From Christiangramia fulva (GTDB taxonomy: Bacteria; Bacteroidota; Bacteroidia; Flavobacteriales; Flavobacteriaceae), in NCBI RefSeq assembly GCF_003024155.1, contig NZ_CP028136.1:1488001-1552000 (forward strand): DNA of 64,000 bases, written 5' to 3'. The notes beneath the pieces are model-generated. The model had not been told where the DNA came from. It made no database searches and saw only the letters and a program-made list of their open reading frames with translations. A program made the position numbers and the translations under genes. This document shows positions 17,853 through 27,918 of this stretch, piece after piece (position 1 is the first letter of the stretch; every line of letters starts with the position of its first letter).

Positions 17853-20630
17853 ATGGAGAGATTTTCATTTCTAAATGCCGCGCATACTGCTTACTTCGCA
17901 GAACTTTACGATCAATATTTACAAAATCCCGATAGTGTAGAGCCCAGCTGGAGGGCTTTTTTTCAAGGTTTTGATTTTGGAATGGAGAATGGTTTATCTG
18001 AAGAAGTTCTCAAAGAAGCTAATATTGAATTTGCTGAAGGAGAAATTCCAGACCAGGTAATCAAGGAATTCCAGGTGATTCGACTGATTGACGGATATCG
18101 TACACGAGGACATCTATTTACAAAAACGAACCCGGTGCGGGAAAGGAGAAAATACACTCCGACCCTTGACATAGAAAATTTCGGTCTGGAGAAAGAAGAC
18201 CTGAAAACTACTTTCAATGCCGGGGAAATCCTTGGAATTGGCCCATCTACTTTAGAGAGGATCATAGAGCATTTGAAAAAGGTCTATTGCGATGCGATTG
18301 GTATCGAGTATATGTATATTCGGAAACCAGAGGAGATCGCGTGGATCCAAAGCAAGCTCAATATCAATGAAAATCATCCCGAATTTGACGCTGAACGAAA
18401 AAAGCAAATTCTGAAAAAGCTGAATGAGGCTGTTTCTTTTGAAGCATTTTTGCACACAAAATATGTGGGGCAAAAGCGTTTTTCCCTTGAAGGGGGAGAA
18501 AGCCTTATTCCTGCCCTGGACGCTTTGATTGAAAAGGCTGCCGAATTTGGTGTGAAAGATTTCGTGATGGGTATGGCCCACCGCGGAAGGCTGAACACAC
18601 TTACCAATATTTTTGGTAAAAGCGCCAAAGATATTTTCTCAGAATTCGACGGAAAAGATTACGAGCAGGATATTTTTGACGGGGACGTAAAATATCACCT
18701 GGGCTGGACTTCCTGCCGTACAACCGATACCGGAAAAGAAATAAATATCAATATCGCCCCAAACCCTTCGCATCTTGAAACCGTAGGTTCTGTAGTTGAA
18801 GGGATCACCCGGGCAAAACAGGATCGCCGCTATGAGCGTGACGATTCAAAGGTGCTGCCTATTCTTGTTCACGGGGATGCTGCGATAGCGGGACAGGGTG
18901 TGGTCTACGAGGTGATTCAAATGGCCCAGCTGGAAGGCTATAGAACTGGCGGAACTATTCATATAGTGGTAAATAACCAAATTGGATTTACCACCAATTA
19001 CCTGGATGCGAGAAGTTCAACCTATTGTACCGATGTTGGAAAAGTAACACTTTCGCCGGTGCTTCACGTGAATGCCGATGACGCAGAGGCCGTGGTTCAT
19101 GCGATTCTTTTCGCTTTAGATTTCCGCATGAAATTTAAAAGAGATGTCTTTATCGATCTTCTTGGCTATAGAAAATATGGTCACAATGAAGGTGATGAAC
19201 CTCGATTTACACAGCCAAAACTATACAAGGCTATTTCAAAACATCAGAACGCGAGGGATATTTACTTCGAAAAACTGAAAAATGAAGGAGTAGTTGATGA
19301 TGAATACCTGAAGAATCTCGAAGAAACCTATAAAGCATCGCTCGAAGAAAAACTTGAAGATTCCCGTAAGGAGAAAACCACCCGCATTACTCCATTTATG
19401 CAGGATGAATGGCAGGGCTTCAATAATGTTCAGGAAGATGAAATGATGAAGGAGGTAGATACTACTTTCGATATGAAGAAACTGGACAAAATTGCCGAAG
19501 CGGTTTCAAAATTGCCTTCAGATAAAAAATTCATGCGCAAGATCAAGAAGATCATAGACCTGCGTAAACAAATGTATTTTGAAGATAATAAGCTGGACTG
19601 GTCAATGGCTGAACATTTAGCTTACGGCTCCCTGATGACCGAAGGCTACAATGTGCGTCTTAGCGGTCAGGACAGTGAACGAGGCACGTTTTCTCACCGC
19701 CATGCCGTGTTAAAAGTTGAAGATAGTGAGGAGGAGATCATCCTTCATAATAATATTGAAGATAGAAAAGGAGATTTCTTTATTTATAATTCTCCGCTTT
19801 CAGAATATGGAGTTGTTGGATTTGATTATGGATACGCCATGGCAAGTCCTACAACACTTGCGATCTGGGAAGCACAGTTTGGCGATTTTGTGAATGGTGC
19901 TCAGATCATGATTGACCAGTATATTTCAGCTGCTGAAGATAAATGGAAATTACAGAACGGTTTGGTGATGTTTCTTCCACACGGCTATGAAGGGCAGGGC
20001 GCGGAACATTCTTCAGGAAGAATGGAGAGATTCCTTCAGCTTTGCGCTAAAGATAATATGTATGTGGCTGATGTTACCACGCCTGCTAACCATTTCCATT
20101 TGCTAAGACGGCAAATGAAGGTGAAATTCAGGAAACCTTTGATCATATTCACGCCAAAAAGTCTGCTGAGACATCCAAAAGCGATCTCTACCAAAGAGGA
20201 GTTTGCCAATGGCAGTTTTCAGCCTGTCATCGATGATGTGAACGCGAAGGCAGAAGAGGTGAAAAGCCTGGTTTTTTGTACTGGTAAATTTTATTACGAT
20301 CTTTTAAAACGCAAAGAGGAAGAAGATCGCAAAGATGTGGCCCTGGTGCGTGTGGAACAATTATTCCCGTTGCCAACCTCCAAAATGAAAGAGATTATTG
20401 AAAAATATAAGAATGCAGATGATATCGTGTGGGCACAGGAAGAACCCAGGAATATGGGAGCTTACGGCCATATGTTACTGCATTTCCCGGAGGCGAGACA
20501 ATTCCGGGTTTGTAGCCGTAAATTTTACGGATCTCCCGCGGCAGGTAGTTCAGCACGTTTCAAAAAACGTCATGAACGTGTAATTGCCAGTGTTTTTGAA
20601 AAAGATTTAGACGAAGAAGAAAATAATTAA
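17853..20630 (+). CDS. sucA: 2-oxoglutarate dehydrogenase E1 component
   Basis: Thiamine-diphosphate-dependent E1 of the citric-acid-cycle complex that decarboxylates 2-oxoglutarate; 925 residues, usual length. N-terminal segment RFSFLNAAHTAYFAELYDQY, then VMGMAHRGRLNTL, HVNADDAEAV and HGDAAIAGQGVVYEV (ThDP/Mg site) in the first half, and the transketolase-like second half with GFDYGYAMASPTTLAIWEAQ and LPHGYEGQGAEHSSGRMERF. I prefer the ATG at 17853 over an in-frame TTG at 17841. Followed by sucB 51 bases downstream; the two form one operon ending in the terminator at 22005. Confidence 0.96.
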   Translation: MERFSFLNAAHTAYFAELYDQYLQNPDSVEPSWRAFFQGFDFGMENGLSEEVLKEANIEFAEGEIPDQVIKEFQVIRLIDGYRTRGHLFTKTNPVRERRKYTPTLDIENFGLEKEDLKTTFNAGEILGIGPSTLERIIEHLKKVYCDAIGIEYMYIRKPEEIAWIQSKLNINENHPEFDAERKKQILKKLNEAVSFEAFLHTKYVGQKRFSLEGGESLIPALDALIEKAAEFGVKDFVMGMAHRGRLNTLTNIFGKSAKDIFSEFDGKDYEQDIFDGDVKYHLGWTSCRTTDTGKEININIAPNPSHLETVGSVVEGITRAKQDRRYERDDSKVLPILVHGDAAIAGQGVVYEVIQMAQLEGYRTGGTIHIVVNNQIGFTTNYLDARSSTYCTDVGKVTLSPVLHVNADDAEAVVHAILFALDFRMKFKRDVFIDLLGYRKYGHNEGDEPRFTQPKLYKAISKHQNARDIYFEKLKNEGVVDDEYLKNLEETYKASLEEKLEDSRKEKTTRITPFMQDEWQGFNNVQEDEMMKEVDTTFDMKKLDKIAEAVSKLPSDKKFMRKIKKIIDLRKQMYFEDNKLDWSMAEHLAYGSLMTEGYNVRLSGQDSERGTFSHRHAVLKVEDSEEEIILHNNIEDRKGDFFIYNSPLSEYGVVGFDYGYAMASPTTLAIWEAQFGDFVNGAQIMIDQYISAAEDKWKLQNGLVMFLPHGYEGQGAEHSSGRMERFLQLCAKDNMYVADVTTPANHFHLLRRQMKVKFRKPLIIFTPKSLLRHPKAISTKEEFANGSFQPVIDDVNAKAEEVKSLVFCTGKFYYDLLKRKEEEDRKDVALVRVEQLFPLPTSKMKEIIEKYKNADDIVWAQEEPRNMGAYGHMLLHFPEARQFRVCSRKFYGSPAAGSSARFKKRHERVIASVFEKDLDEEENN

Positions 20631-20681
20631 GAACCATTTTCCTGAAATTTGTAACATCAGGAACCAAAATAAAGAAGAATC

Positions 20682-21983
20682 ATGGCCTTAGAAATGAAAG
20701 TTCCTTCACCCGGGGAGTCCATCACTGAAGTAGAAATCGCACAGTGGCTGGTAGAAGACGGGGATTACGTAGAAAAAGACCAGGCAATTGCCGAAATAGA
20801 TAGCGATAAAGCCACGCTTGAACTTCCTGCAGAAGCCAGCGGTATTATCACCCTTAAAGCGGAAGAAGGAGATGTGGTGGAAGTCGGGCAGGTAGTATGC
20901 CATATTGATACCGAAGCCGAAAATCCTTCAGAAGGAGGAAAGGCTGAGGAGTCTAAAAAAGCCGATAAAAAAGAAACCGCCGAGGAAGAAGAAAAGGAAC
21001 GCCAGGAATCTAAGGAAGATAAAAAAGATAGCGATAAAGCGCCTTCTAAAACCGAAAAGCCTTCCAAAGGGAGTACTCCTGATCAAAAACAGGACGAAAA
21101 AAATTATGCGACAGGGAGTCCTTCTCCTGCAGCCAGAAAAATACTTGATGAGAAGGGAATTTCAGCTAAAGATGTGAAAGGTTCGGGCAAAGATGGTCGT
21201 GTCACTAAAGAAGATGCGGTACAGGCCAAGGCTTCTATGGGCAGTCCGGGACCGGGAAAAAGAGGGGAGGAGCGTAAGAAAATGTCAATGTTCCGCCGCA
21301 AATTGTCGGAACGACTGGTAAGCGCCAAAAATGATACTGCGATGCTAACTACCTTCAATGAGGTGGATATGTCTCCTATTTTCGCGTTACGTAAAAAATA
21401 TAAAGAAGAGTTTAAAGACAAACACGGGGTTAGCCTCGGTTTTATGTCTTTCTTCACGCTTGCGGTAATACGTGCGCTGGATGAATTTCCGGCTGTGAAT
21501 TCCATGATCGATGGTGATTATGTGATCAGCCACGATTATAAAGATATCAGTATTGCGGTTTCAGGACCTAAAGGTCTTACCGTTCCCGTGATTAGAAATG
21601 CCGAGAACCTGAGTTTCCGCGGAGTGGAATCTGAGGTAAAAAGGCTGGCTTTAAGAGCCCGTGACGGTGAGATCACTGTTGATGAAATGACCGGGGGAAC
21701 TTTTACCATTACCAACGGTGGGGTTTTTGGTTCTATGCTTTCTACGCCAATTATCAATCCGCCGCAAAGCGCTATTCTGGGAATGCATAATATTGTGGAA
21801 AGACCGGTTGCTGTTGATGGGCATGTTGAGATCAGACCTATTATGTATGTGGCGCTTTCTTACGATCACAGGATCATTGACGGAAAGGAATCTGTTGGTT
21901 TCCTTGTTGCCGTTAAAGAAGCCCTGGAAAATCCTGAAGAATTACTGATGGATAACGATGTTAAAAGAGCTCTGGAACTATAG
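20682..21983 (+). CDS. sucB: Dihydrolipoyllysine succinyltransferase, E2 of 2-oxoglutarate dehydrogenase
   Basis: 433 residues. N-terminal lipoyl domain with the modified lysine in DSDKATLEL (about residue 43), a Lys/Glu-rich flexible linker (about residues 80-140, unusually long and charged), an E3-binding domain ([20 protein letters not shown]), and a C-terminal acyltransferase domain with the catalytic SYDHRIIDG (His near residue 395). It passes the succinyl group from the E1-bound intermediate to CoA. Directly downstream of sucA. The E3 gene is not in this window. Confidence 0.96.
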   Translation: MALEMKVPSPGESITEVEIAQWLVEDGDYVEKDQAIAEIDSDKATLELPAEASGIITLKAEEGDVVEVGQVVCHIDTEAENPSEGGKAEESKKADKKETAEEEEKERQESKEDKKDSDKAPSKTEKPSKGSTPDQKQDEKNYATGSPSPAARKILDEKGISAKDVKGSGKDGRVTKEDAVQAKASMGSPGPGKRGEERKKMSMFRRKLSERLVSAKNDTAMLTTFNEVDMSPIFALRKKYKEEFKDKHGVSLGFMSFFTLAVIRALDEFPAVNSMIDGDYVISHDYKDISIAVSGPKGLTVPVIRNAENLSFRGVESEVKRLALRARDGEITVDEMTGGTFTITNGGVFGSMLSTPIINPPQSAILGMHNIVERPVAVDGHVEIRPIMYVALSYDHRIIDGKESVGFLVAVKEALENPEELLMDNDVKRALEL

Positions 21984-22004
21984 TTTTCAGGCGATGAATA
22001 GAAT

Positions 22005-22033
22005 AAAAAAGGTCCCGATTCAGGACCTTTTTT
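22005..22033 (+). terminator. Terminator of the sucAB operon
   Basis: 11-bp stem AAAAAAGGTCC/GGACCTTTTTT with a 7-base loop (CGATTCA), 21 bases after the sucB stop. Confidence 0.85.
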
Positions 22034-22220
22034 ATTTTCTAACAAATTAAAACAAAACTAACAAACGGATAGCATTCAAAAACAGGACTCCTATAATAAG
22101 GATGCTTAGAAAAACAATTGAAAATATATGTAAGATCCTGTTTTTGATTATCGAATAAATTAATTGGTAAGCTCTTCAAATTTATTCTATTTTCAGATGT
22201 CAGAAAAGGGGAAATTTCCC

Positions 22221-22655
22221 CTACTTGAGATATAAAGCCTTGTTTTTATAGTCGATGATGGCTTTCCCTTTTTTGAGGATATCGGCACCAATGATGCCGT
22301 GAACCTTTTCGGCTTTGTGATCGGTAAGGGCCTGGTTAACATGCTTTAAATCGAAAAGAACCAGGTCTATCTTCTTTTTTTTCCAGCCCATGATCTCAAT
22401 GCTGTTCTTTTGCGCGATTTGAGTAAGCATATCGGTAGCGCCGGCGCCGGCTGCTTTTACATCGCTGTCTTCGGCCAGTAGCTTGAAATGTTCCACAGCT
22501 TCAAGGCCCACGCAGGTACTGGAAGCGCCGGTATCCAGAATAAAATTCCCTTCAATATCATTGATTTTCGCAACGAGTTCAAGATGGCTTGTTTTGGTAA
22601 ATTCAAGGTCGATACGGTGGTAGCCCTTCTCTTTTAGAAGCTTTTTTAAAGACAT
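22221..22655 (-). CDS. Retropepsin-like aspartyl protease (clan AA)
   Basis: 144 residues. The active-site motif is FILDTGASSTCVG (about residues 37-49) and the hydrophobic-hydrophobic-Gly pattern GIIGADIL near the C-terminus completes a single pepsin-like lobe, so it should work as a dimer like retropepsins. No signal peptide, hence probably cytosolic. Substrate unknown. Isolated gene; a short GGGGAAATTTCCCC palindrome abuts its stop codon. Confidence 0.85.
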   Translation of the reverse strand: MSLKKLLKEKGYHRIDLEFTKTSHLELVAKINDIEGNFILDTGASSTCVGLEAVEHFKLLAEDSDVKAAGAGATDMLTQIAQKNSIEIMGWKKKKIDLVLFDLKHVNQALTDHKAEKVHGIIGADILKKGKAIIDYKNKALYLK

Positions 22656-22831
22656 AGCTCTTTTTTTACAAATATAGCTTTTTCAGTTTTTCAAAAAAGG
22701 GAGGAAACTTTGAAATAGAAACCTGTCGGCGCAAAAAATTTTGGCTCTTATCAATAATTCTGAAACTTTAAGCGTTTTAAAGAAAGGGAAAGCTGAACTT
22801 TCTTATTTTTACAAAAAATCTGAAGTCTTTT

Positions 22832-23710
22832 ATGACCACATCTTTTGAAAGGTATCAGAAACGCCGACTTATATCTTCTTATTTTTCCGTAGTGATAAGT
22901 ATCTCCCTGGTGCTGTTTTTACTGGGAATGCTGGGACTTTTGGTACTAAATACCAAAAAAGTAGCCGATCATTTCAAGGAACAGATCGCTCTTACCGTAT
23001 ACTTAAAAGATAATGCGAAGGAAGTTGAGGTGGAGCAACTGAAGAAAAGCCTTGCCATGGCCGACTATACCAAATCTGCCAATTACGTGTCTAAAGAAGA
23101 GGCTGCTAAAGAACACAGCGAAGAGATCGGAGAGGATTTTATGGATTTCCTGGGGTATAATCCGCTCCAAAATTCGATAGATGTTTATATGAATGCCGAT
23201 TTTGTTTCTTCGGAACAGGTTGAAAAAATTGCTTCTGATCTTACTGCCAAAAAATTCGTTGATGAGGTGGTGTATGATAAACCGCTTATCGCTTTGCTTA
23301 ATGAGAATGTGAAGAAGATCAGTTTGTGGATTTTGATCGCCAGTTCATTATTTACCTTCATAGCGGTACTGTTGATCAACAGCTCTATCAGGCTTTCGGT
23401 TTATTCAAAAAGATTTACCATTAAAACCATGCAGATGGTTGGAGCCACCAAAGGTTTCATCAGGAGACCGTTTATCTGGCAGAGTATGAAATTGGGGATG
23501 ATCGGTGCGGCGGTTGCTCTAATAGGAATGGCGGCAGTACTTTACTATCTAAATAATAGCTTTACCGAATTGAATTTACTGAGTGATGTAAAAATGCTCA
23601 CGGTTCTTTTCGTGGGAGTTTTTGTCGCTGGCCTTATCATCGCCTGGTTAAGCACCTATTTTGCCACCTCTCGTTTTCTTAATTTGAAAACCGATGAATT
23701 ATATTATTAA
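22832..23710 (+). CDS. ftsX: Cell-division permease-like protein FtsX
   Basis: 292 residues, four TM helices in the FtsX order: TM1 about residues 18-42, a periplasmic domain (IALTVYLKDNAKEVEVEQLKK and following), then TM2-TM4 in the C-terminal half with the FtsX signature KRFTIKTMQMVGATKGFIRRPF. With the ATPase FtsE (not in this window) it links cell division to peptidoglycan hydrolase activation. Heads a plus-strand cluster ftsX-DUF3098-uppP-truB. Confidence 0.93.
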   Translation: MTTSFERYQKRRLISSYFSVVISISLVLFLLGMLGLLVLNTKKVADHFKEQIALTVYLKDNAKEVEVEQLKKSLAMADYTKSANYVSKEEAAKEHSEEIGEDFMDFLGYNPLQNSIDVYMNADFVSSEQVEKIASDLTAKKFVDEVVYDKPLIALLNENVKKISLWILIASSLFTFIAVLLINSSIRLSVYSKRFTIKTMQMVGATKGFIRRPFIWQSMKLGMIGAAVALIGMAAVLYYLNNSFTELNLLSDVKMLTVLFVGVFVAGLIIAWLSTYFATSRFLNLKTDELYY

Positions 23711-23745
23711 AAAGCTTAATTCTGTAAGCTGAAAAAAGTAAAAAA

Positions 23746-24006
23746 ATGTCTGAAAATAAAGGAAAAGGAAGTTTTAATACCGGCTTCGTATTTGGAAAAA
23801 GGAATTATATGTTCATGTTCATTGGCTTGGCCGTTATAGCTATAGGTTTTATCCTGATGTCAGGCGGTGGCAGCGATAATCCCAATGAATTCAGTGATGC
23901 GATATACAGCTTTAGACGAATCAGGCTTGCTCCCGCTCTTGTTCTTATTGGTTTTGGAATTGAAGCCTATGCGATTCTATTGAATCCAAATAAGAAGGAG
24001 GAGTAG
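23746..24006 (+). CDS. DUF3098 small membrane protein
   Basis: 86 residues with two hydrophobic segments (NYMFMFIGLAVIAIGFILM and APALVLIGFGIEAYAIL) and a periplasmic-type loop containing GGGSDNPNEFSDAIYSFRRI. This matches the DUF3098 family, found in Bacteroidota next to ftsX and uppP. Function unknown; the location suggests a link to envelope growth or division. Ends one base before the uppP start. Confidence 0.88.
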   Translation: MSENKGKGSFNTGFVFGKRNYMFMFIGLAVIAIGFILMSGGGSDNPNEFSDAIYSFRRIRLAPALVLIGFGIEAYAILLNPNKKEE

Positions 24007-24789
24007 ATGAATTATATTGAAGCGGTAGTTCTCGCTATAATCGAAGGTTTAACAGAATTTCTTCCGGTATCTTCCACAGGCCATTTGATCATAGGTTCTT
24101 CTTTTTTTGGTATCGCTCATGATCCTTTTACCAAACTTTTTACCATTGTAATCCAACTGGGAACCATACTTTCGGTAATTGTGCTTTACTGGAAGCGGTT
24201 TTTCCAGAGTATGGATTTTTATTACAAGCTTTTCGTGGCCTTTTTACCGGCCGTGGTTTTAGGCCTTTTACTGAATGATTTTATAGATGAGCTTTTGGAA
24301 AGTCCGCTGGTAGTAGCATCGACTTTAATTCTCGGCGGATTCATTCTTTTAAAAGTAGACGATTGGTTTAGTGGATCTTCAGAAAACGAAATTTCTTATT
24401 TAACCGCCTTAAAAATTGGTTTTTTTCAATGCCTTGCCATGGTGCCCGGGGTTTCTCGAAGTGGTGCCACCATCGTTGGAGGAATGACGCAGAAACTCTC
24501 TAGAACCACCGCAGCTGAATTTTCTTTTTTTCTCGCCGTTCCTACTATGCTGGGCGCAACACTAAAGAAAAGTTACGATTACTACGAGGCTGGATTTGTT
24601 TTAGATTCACAACAGGTGAATCTGTTAATAATAGGAAATGTGGTTGGCTTTTTAGTGGCAATGCTCGCCATCAAAACTTTTATCGATTACCTGAGTGAAC
24701 ACGGGTTTAAGATCTTTGGATACTATCGCATTGTGTTCGGACTTTTCATCTTCGCGTATCATTTTTTTATAAATCCGTTAAGTGTTTAA
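24007..24789 (+). CDS. uppP: Undecaprenyl-diphosphate phosphatase
   Basis: 260 residues, polytopic (seven to eight helices). The BacA/UppP signatures are present: [15 protein letters not shown] near the N-terminus (catalytic Glu/Ser region) and [13 protein letters not shown] in the middle. It dephosphorylates undecaprenyl diphosphate to recycle the lipid carrier for peptidoglycan and surface polysaccharides and acts at the periplasmic face. Start codon follows the DUF3098 stop directly; truB begins 4 bases after its stop, so the genes are surely cotranscribed. Confidence 0.95.
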   Translation: MNYIEAVVLAIIEGLTEFLPVSSTGHLIIGSSFFGIAHDPFTKLFTIVIQLGTILSVIVLYWKRFFQSMDFYYKLFVAFLPAVVLGLLLNDFIDELLESPLVVASTLILGGFILLKVDDWFSGSSENEISYLTALKIGFFQCLAMVPGVSRSGATIVGGMTQKLSRTTAAEFSFFLAVPTMLGATLKKSYDYYEAGFVLDSQQVNLLIIGNVVGFLVAMLAIKTFIDYLSEHGFKIFGYYRIVFGLFIFAYHFFINPLSV

Positions 24790-24792
24790 CCG

Positions 24793-25494
24793 ATGGAGCT
24801 GGAAGATTTTAAAAACGGGCAGATTCTACTTTTCGATAAGCCTCTTAACTGGACGTCATTTCAGCTTGTTAATAAAGTACGATGGCTTATTAAAAGAAGC
24901 TTCAGAATTAAAAAGATCAAAGTGGGCCATGCCGGAACACTTGATCCCCTGGCAACAGGTTTGCTTATTATCTGTACAGGAAAATTCACAAAAAAAATCC
25001 CTGAACTGCAAGGGCAGATAAAGGAATATACCGGCACGATTACCGTTGGTTCCACGACCCCGTCTTATGACCTCGAAACCGAAATTGATCAGCATTTTTC
25101 GGTGGAGCATATTTCAGAAGAACTTTTGCAGCAAACGGCAGCGAAATTCAAAGGAAAAATTGAACAAAAGCCCCCGGTTTTTTCGGCATTAAAGAAGGAA
25201 GGGAAAAGGCTTTATGAATACGCGAGGAAAGGAGAGGAAGTGGATATTCCGAAAAGAGAGGTTGAAATTTCAGAATTTGAAATAGAGACAAAAGATTTTC
25301 CTGAAGTCCATTTTCGCGTGGTATGCAGCAAGGGGACTTATATTCGTAGTCTCGCGCATGAATTTGGAGAAGCTCTGGAAAGCGGCGCCCATCTTTCGGA
25401 ATTGCGACGGACTAAAATTGGTGATTTTTCAGTAGAAAATGGAATGGACATTGCTTCTTTTGAAAAATTATTACCTTCACGGCAATCACCTTAG
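24793..25494 (+). CDS. truB: tRNA pseudouridine(55) synthase
   Basis: 233 residues. Makes pseudouridine 55 in the T-loop of tRNAs. Catalytic Asp in GHAGTLDPLATGLL (about residues 44-57), family motifs KPLNWTSFQLVNKVRW and SKGTYIRSLAHEFGEAL. Length is that of the short bacterial form without a full PUA domain. Sits in the ftsX-uppP cluster. Confidence 0.95.
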   Translation: MELEDFKNGQILLFDKPLNWTSFQLVNKVRWLIKRSFRIKKIKVGHAGTLDPLATGLLIICTGKFTKKIPELQGQIKEYTGTITVGSTTPSYDLETEIDQHFSVEHISEELLQQTAAKFKGKIEQKPPVFSALKKEGKRLYEYARKGEEVDIPKREVEISEFEIETKDFPEVHFRVVCSKGTYIRSLAHEFGEALESGAHLSELRRTKIGDFSVENGMDIASFEKLLPSRQSP

Positions 25495-25516
25495 GCCCTG
25501 AAGTAGTTTTGTTTAT

Positions 25517-26227
25517 ATGGATTTTTTCGACAGGCATAAAGCGCTTATAATAACATCCCTGCTGTTCGCGGTTTTGTTCCTTGCCCTCTACAATCTGAAC
25601 CTTTCTAATAAAAACAGGAAAACTTCAGAAATGCTGGTCAGCCTGGATCAGTTAAAAATGGAAGAGAAGGAAGAAGAGGCTCCCAAAGAGGAGGTCAAAC
25701 CATCGCAGCAAAGTAAAATCCAGACAAACCAGGCTTTTAACGAAAATAAAGAAGATCGGGAGGCCGATTTTCAGAAAAGGCTGGATGAGATTTTTCAAAA
25801 AAATACAGCCGAACAGAAAGAACTTGAAAATGAAAAGTCGGGGACTTCTGAAGGCGACTTTTCTATCAGGAAAAAAAATGCGGAGAAAAAACAAAATGCT
25901 TCCGAAGGTGATAAATCTGGCGAACAAAAAGGCCAGCAATCGGCCGCGTATGATTACAGTTCCATTTCATTTTCATTGAAGGGAAGGAATGCCATTAAAA
26001 TTCCCAATCCTGTTTATACCTGTGATACGGCCGGAAAAATTGTGGTAAATATCAGCGTTGATGAGAACGGGTATGTTACCGATCTTTCTATCAATAAAAA
26101 CGGTTCTACATCAAGTAATGAATGCCTGATCGAGCGTGCCCTTGAATATGCTGCCGGCGCGAGATTTACAAAACTCGCCGGGCAGCATGCGCAACCCGGA
26201 ACGATCACTTATTATTTTAGATCATAA
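25517..26227 (+). CDS. TonB-like protein (one TM helix, charged linker, TonB C-terminal-like domain)
   Basis: 236 residues: cytoplasmic N-terminus, one TM helix (about residues 10-28), a Glu/Lys-rich periplasmic linker (about 40-140), and a C-terminal domain reading TAGKIVVNISVDENGYVTDL, with the strand pattern of TonB-family C-termini. A conserved-looking cysteine pair (CDT and NECL) may form a disulfide. It may couple inner-membrane energy to an outer-membrane receptor, but no ExbB/ExbD lies nearby, so a structural role is possible. Last clear member of the ftsX-uppP-truB run. Confidence 0.75.
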   Translation: MDFFDRHKALIITSLLFAVLFLALYNLNLSNKNRKTSEMLVSLDQLKMEEKEEEAPKEEVKPSQQSKIQTNQAFNENKEDREADFQKRLDEIFQKNTAEQKELENEKSGTSEGDFSIRKKNAEKKQNASEGDKSGEQKGQQSAAYDYSSISFSLKGRNAIKIPNPVYTCDTAGKIVVNISVDENGYVTDLSINKNGSTSSNECLIERALEYAAGARFTKLAGQHAQPGTITYYFRS

Positions 26228-26231
26228 AAAG

Positions 26232-26828
26232 ATGGGAGAAATTAAAAGATGCGGCTGGTGTGTGGGAGACCCGCTCTATGAAGCTTACCACGATGAAGAA
26301 TGGGGAGTTCCTGTTCTGGAAGATGATAAACTTTTTGAATTTTTGACTCTTGAAACTTTTCAGGCCGGTCTTAGCTGGATCACTATTCTGAGAAAACGTG
26401 AAAATTTTAGAACCGCTTTTGATCATTTTGACTACCGGAAAATTGCGCAATATGATGAAACTAAAATTTCAACTTTAATGGAAGATAAAGGAATTATCCG
26501 CAACGGGATGAAAATACGCGCAACGGTTACCAATGCAGCAAGATTTATGGAGGTACAGGAAGAATACGGTTCCTTTAGTAGATACATCTGGGGTTTTGTT
26601 GATCATTCTCCTGTTCAAAATGAGCTGCATAACTATAAAGAGGCCCCCGCCACCACAGATTTGAGCGAGAAATTAAGCAAAGATCTTAAGAAAAGAGGCT
26701 TTAAATTCGTGGGCTCTACCGTCATCTATGCCCACATGCAGGCTACGGGAATGGTGAACGATCACGAGGTAGATTGCTTTAGACATCAGAAAATTAAAGA
26801 ATTGGGGAAGAAAATGAATGAGGCTTAG
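26232..26828 (+). CDS. tag: DNA-3-methyladenine glycosylase I
   Basis: 198 residues. Removes 3-methyladenine from DNA as first step of base excision repair. Family features: RCGWCVGDPLYEAYHDEEWG at the N-terminus (zinc Cys and conserved His/Glu/Trp), FEFLTLETFQAGLSWITILR, and the C-terminal zinc His/Cys in NDHEVDCFRH. The start is the ATG at 26232, 4 bases after the stop of the TonB-like gene; an upstream in-frame ATG (26136) lies inside that gene and adds unrelated residues. Confidence 0.94.
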   Translation: MGEIKRCGWCVGDPLYEAYHDEEWGVPVLEDDKLFEFLTLETFQAGLSWITILRKRENFRTAFDHFDYRKIAQYDETKISTLMEDKGIIRNGMKIRATVTNAARFMEVQEEYGSFSRYIWGFVDHSPVQNELHNYKEAPATTDLSEKLSKDLKKRGFKFVGSTVIYAHMQATGMVNDHEVDCFRHQKIKELGKKMNEA

Positions 26829-26830
26829 AA

Positions 26831-27469
26831 TTATTGAAGATATTTTAAAAATTCTGAACGGGGAATTTCTTCGGCTCCCAAACTTTCAAGGTGTGATGTA
26901 TAGATTTGGCAATCAATAAGTTTTAAGCCTTCCTTCTTCAGTTTTTGAACAAGTTTTATAAATCCAAATTTTGAGGCATTGCTTTTTTTTGAAAACATAC
27001 TTTCCCCGCAAAAAACTCCTTTGTTTTTCAGATAAACGCCATAAACGCCGCCTACCAGCTTCTCACCATCCCATACTTCTACCGATTTTACAAGGCCTTC
27101 CAGGAATAATTTGCTGTAAGCCTGTTTTATTTCAGGAGTGATCCAGGTGCCATGCTGGCCTTTACGGTCTATTTTTCCACATTCTGAAATTACCCTTTCA
27201 AACTCCTGATCAAAAGTTACCCGAAATTTATTTTGATTCAAATAAGGGCGCATGCTTTTTGAAATTTTCAACTTCTCCGGGAAAAGTACCATTCTTGGAT
27301 CTGGAGACCACCAAAGTACCGGCTGCCCCTGGTTATACCACGGAAAGATTCCCGAATAATAGGCCTCTTTTAATCTTTTTACCGTTAAGTTACTGCTCAC
27401 AGCCAGAAGACCATCTTCACCTGCCAGCTCAACGGGGGGAAAGTCATCCTGTGGTCTTAAGAAATACAA
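26831..27469 (-). CDS. aat: Leucyl/phenylalanyl-tRNA--protein transferase
   Basis: 212 residues. Adds Leu or Phe from tRNA to N-terminal Arg/Lys of proteins, marking them for ClpS-ClpAP degradation (N-degron pathway). Signatures: GIFPWYNQGQPVLWWSPDPR near residue 40-58 and GGVYGVYLKNKGVFCGESMFS in the second half. Ends 2 bases from the convergent tag gene, with no terminator between. DUF3127 lies upstream on the same strand behind a terminator. Confidence 0.93.
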   Translation of the reverse strand: MYFLRPQDDFPPVELAGEDGLLAVSSNLTVKRLKEAYYSGIFPWYNQGQPVLWWSPDPRMVLFPEKLKISKSMRPYLNQNKFRVTFDQEFERVISECGKIDRKGQHGTWITPEIKQAYSKLFLEGLVKSVEVWDGEKLVGGVYGVYLKNKGVFCGESMFSKKSNASKFGFIKLVQKLKKEGLKLIDCQIYTSHLESLGAEEIPRSEFLKYLQ

Positions 27470-27487
27470 ACTTCTTTCTTTGTTAAA

Positions 27488-27517
27488 AAAGTCCGGCTTT
27501 TTATTAAACCGGACTTT
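27488..27517 (-). terminator. Terminator downstream of the DUF3127 gene
   Basis: 9-bp stem AAAGTCCGG/CCGGACTTT around a 12-base loop, followed on the minus strand by T residues (27485-27490). It ends the flavin reductase-DUF3127 transcript upstream of aat. Confidence 0.78.
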
Positions 27518-27536
27518 CCATTATTTAAAATTTTTT

Positions 27537-27911
27537 CTAAAAAGGAAGATCGTCATAATCTTCTTCATTTAAATCATTGGCAGGTTCGAAATTATCAGGT
27601 GGCGGTACGTTTTGTCCGCTACCGGGTTGCTGTGCCTGAAGATTTTCAATTCTCCAGCCCTGGATCGAGTTGAAATATTTTGTTTCTCCCTGCGGGCTTA
27701 CCCATTCACGTCCTCTCAGATTAATTCCGATTTTTACCGGCTGACCAACTTTATAGCTGTCAAGCAGCGCACATTTATCCTGAACGAATTCAATAAGCAG
27801 GTGCTGTGGATACTGTTCTTCAGTAGTTATTACAAGCTCCCGTTTTTGAAATCCTCTGCTGCCGAATTCCTTTGTATCGCCAATTAGTTTAATTTTTCCT
27901 TGTACTTCCAT
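27537..27911 (-). CDS. DUF3127 protein, probable OB-fold single-strand-binding-like
   Basis: 124 residues: MEVQGKIKLIGDTKEFGSRGFQKRELVITTEEQYPQ-type N-terminus, VKIGINLRGREWVSPQGETKYFNSIQGWRIE in the middle, and a Pro/Gln-rich tail that ends in acidic residues plus aromatic DYDDLPF. The layout (OB-like fold, low-complexity linker, acidic tip) resembles SSB proteins; the family is DUF3127 of Bacteroidota. A role in DNA metabolism is inference. Only 7 bases downstream of the flavin reductase gene. Confidence 0.85.
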   Translation of the reverse strand: MEVQGKIKLIGDTKEFGSRGFQKRELVITTEEQYPQHLLIEFVQDKCALLDSYKVGQPVKIGINLRGREWVSPQGETKYFNSIQGWRIENLQAQQPGSGQNVPPPDNFEPANDLNEEDYDDLPF

Positions 27912-27918
27912 CTTCTAT

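Noticed and set aside
22034..22170. Small hydrophobic peptide on the minus strand (IFSIVFLSILIIGVLFLNAI)
   Set aside because: Membrane-like composition, but no ATG, GTG or TTG start in frame after the preceding stop codon.
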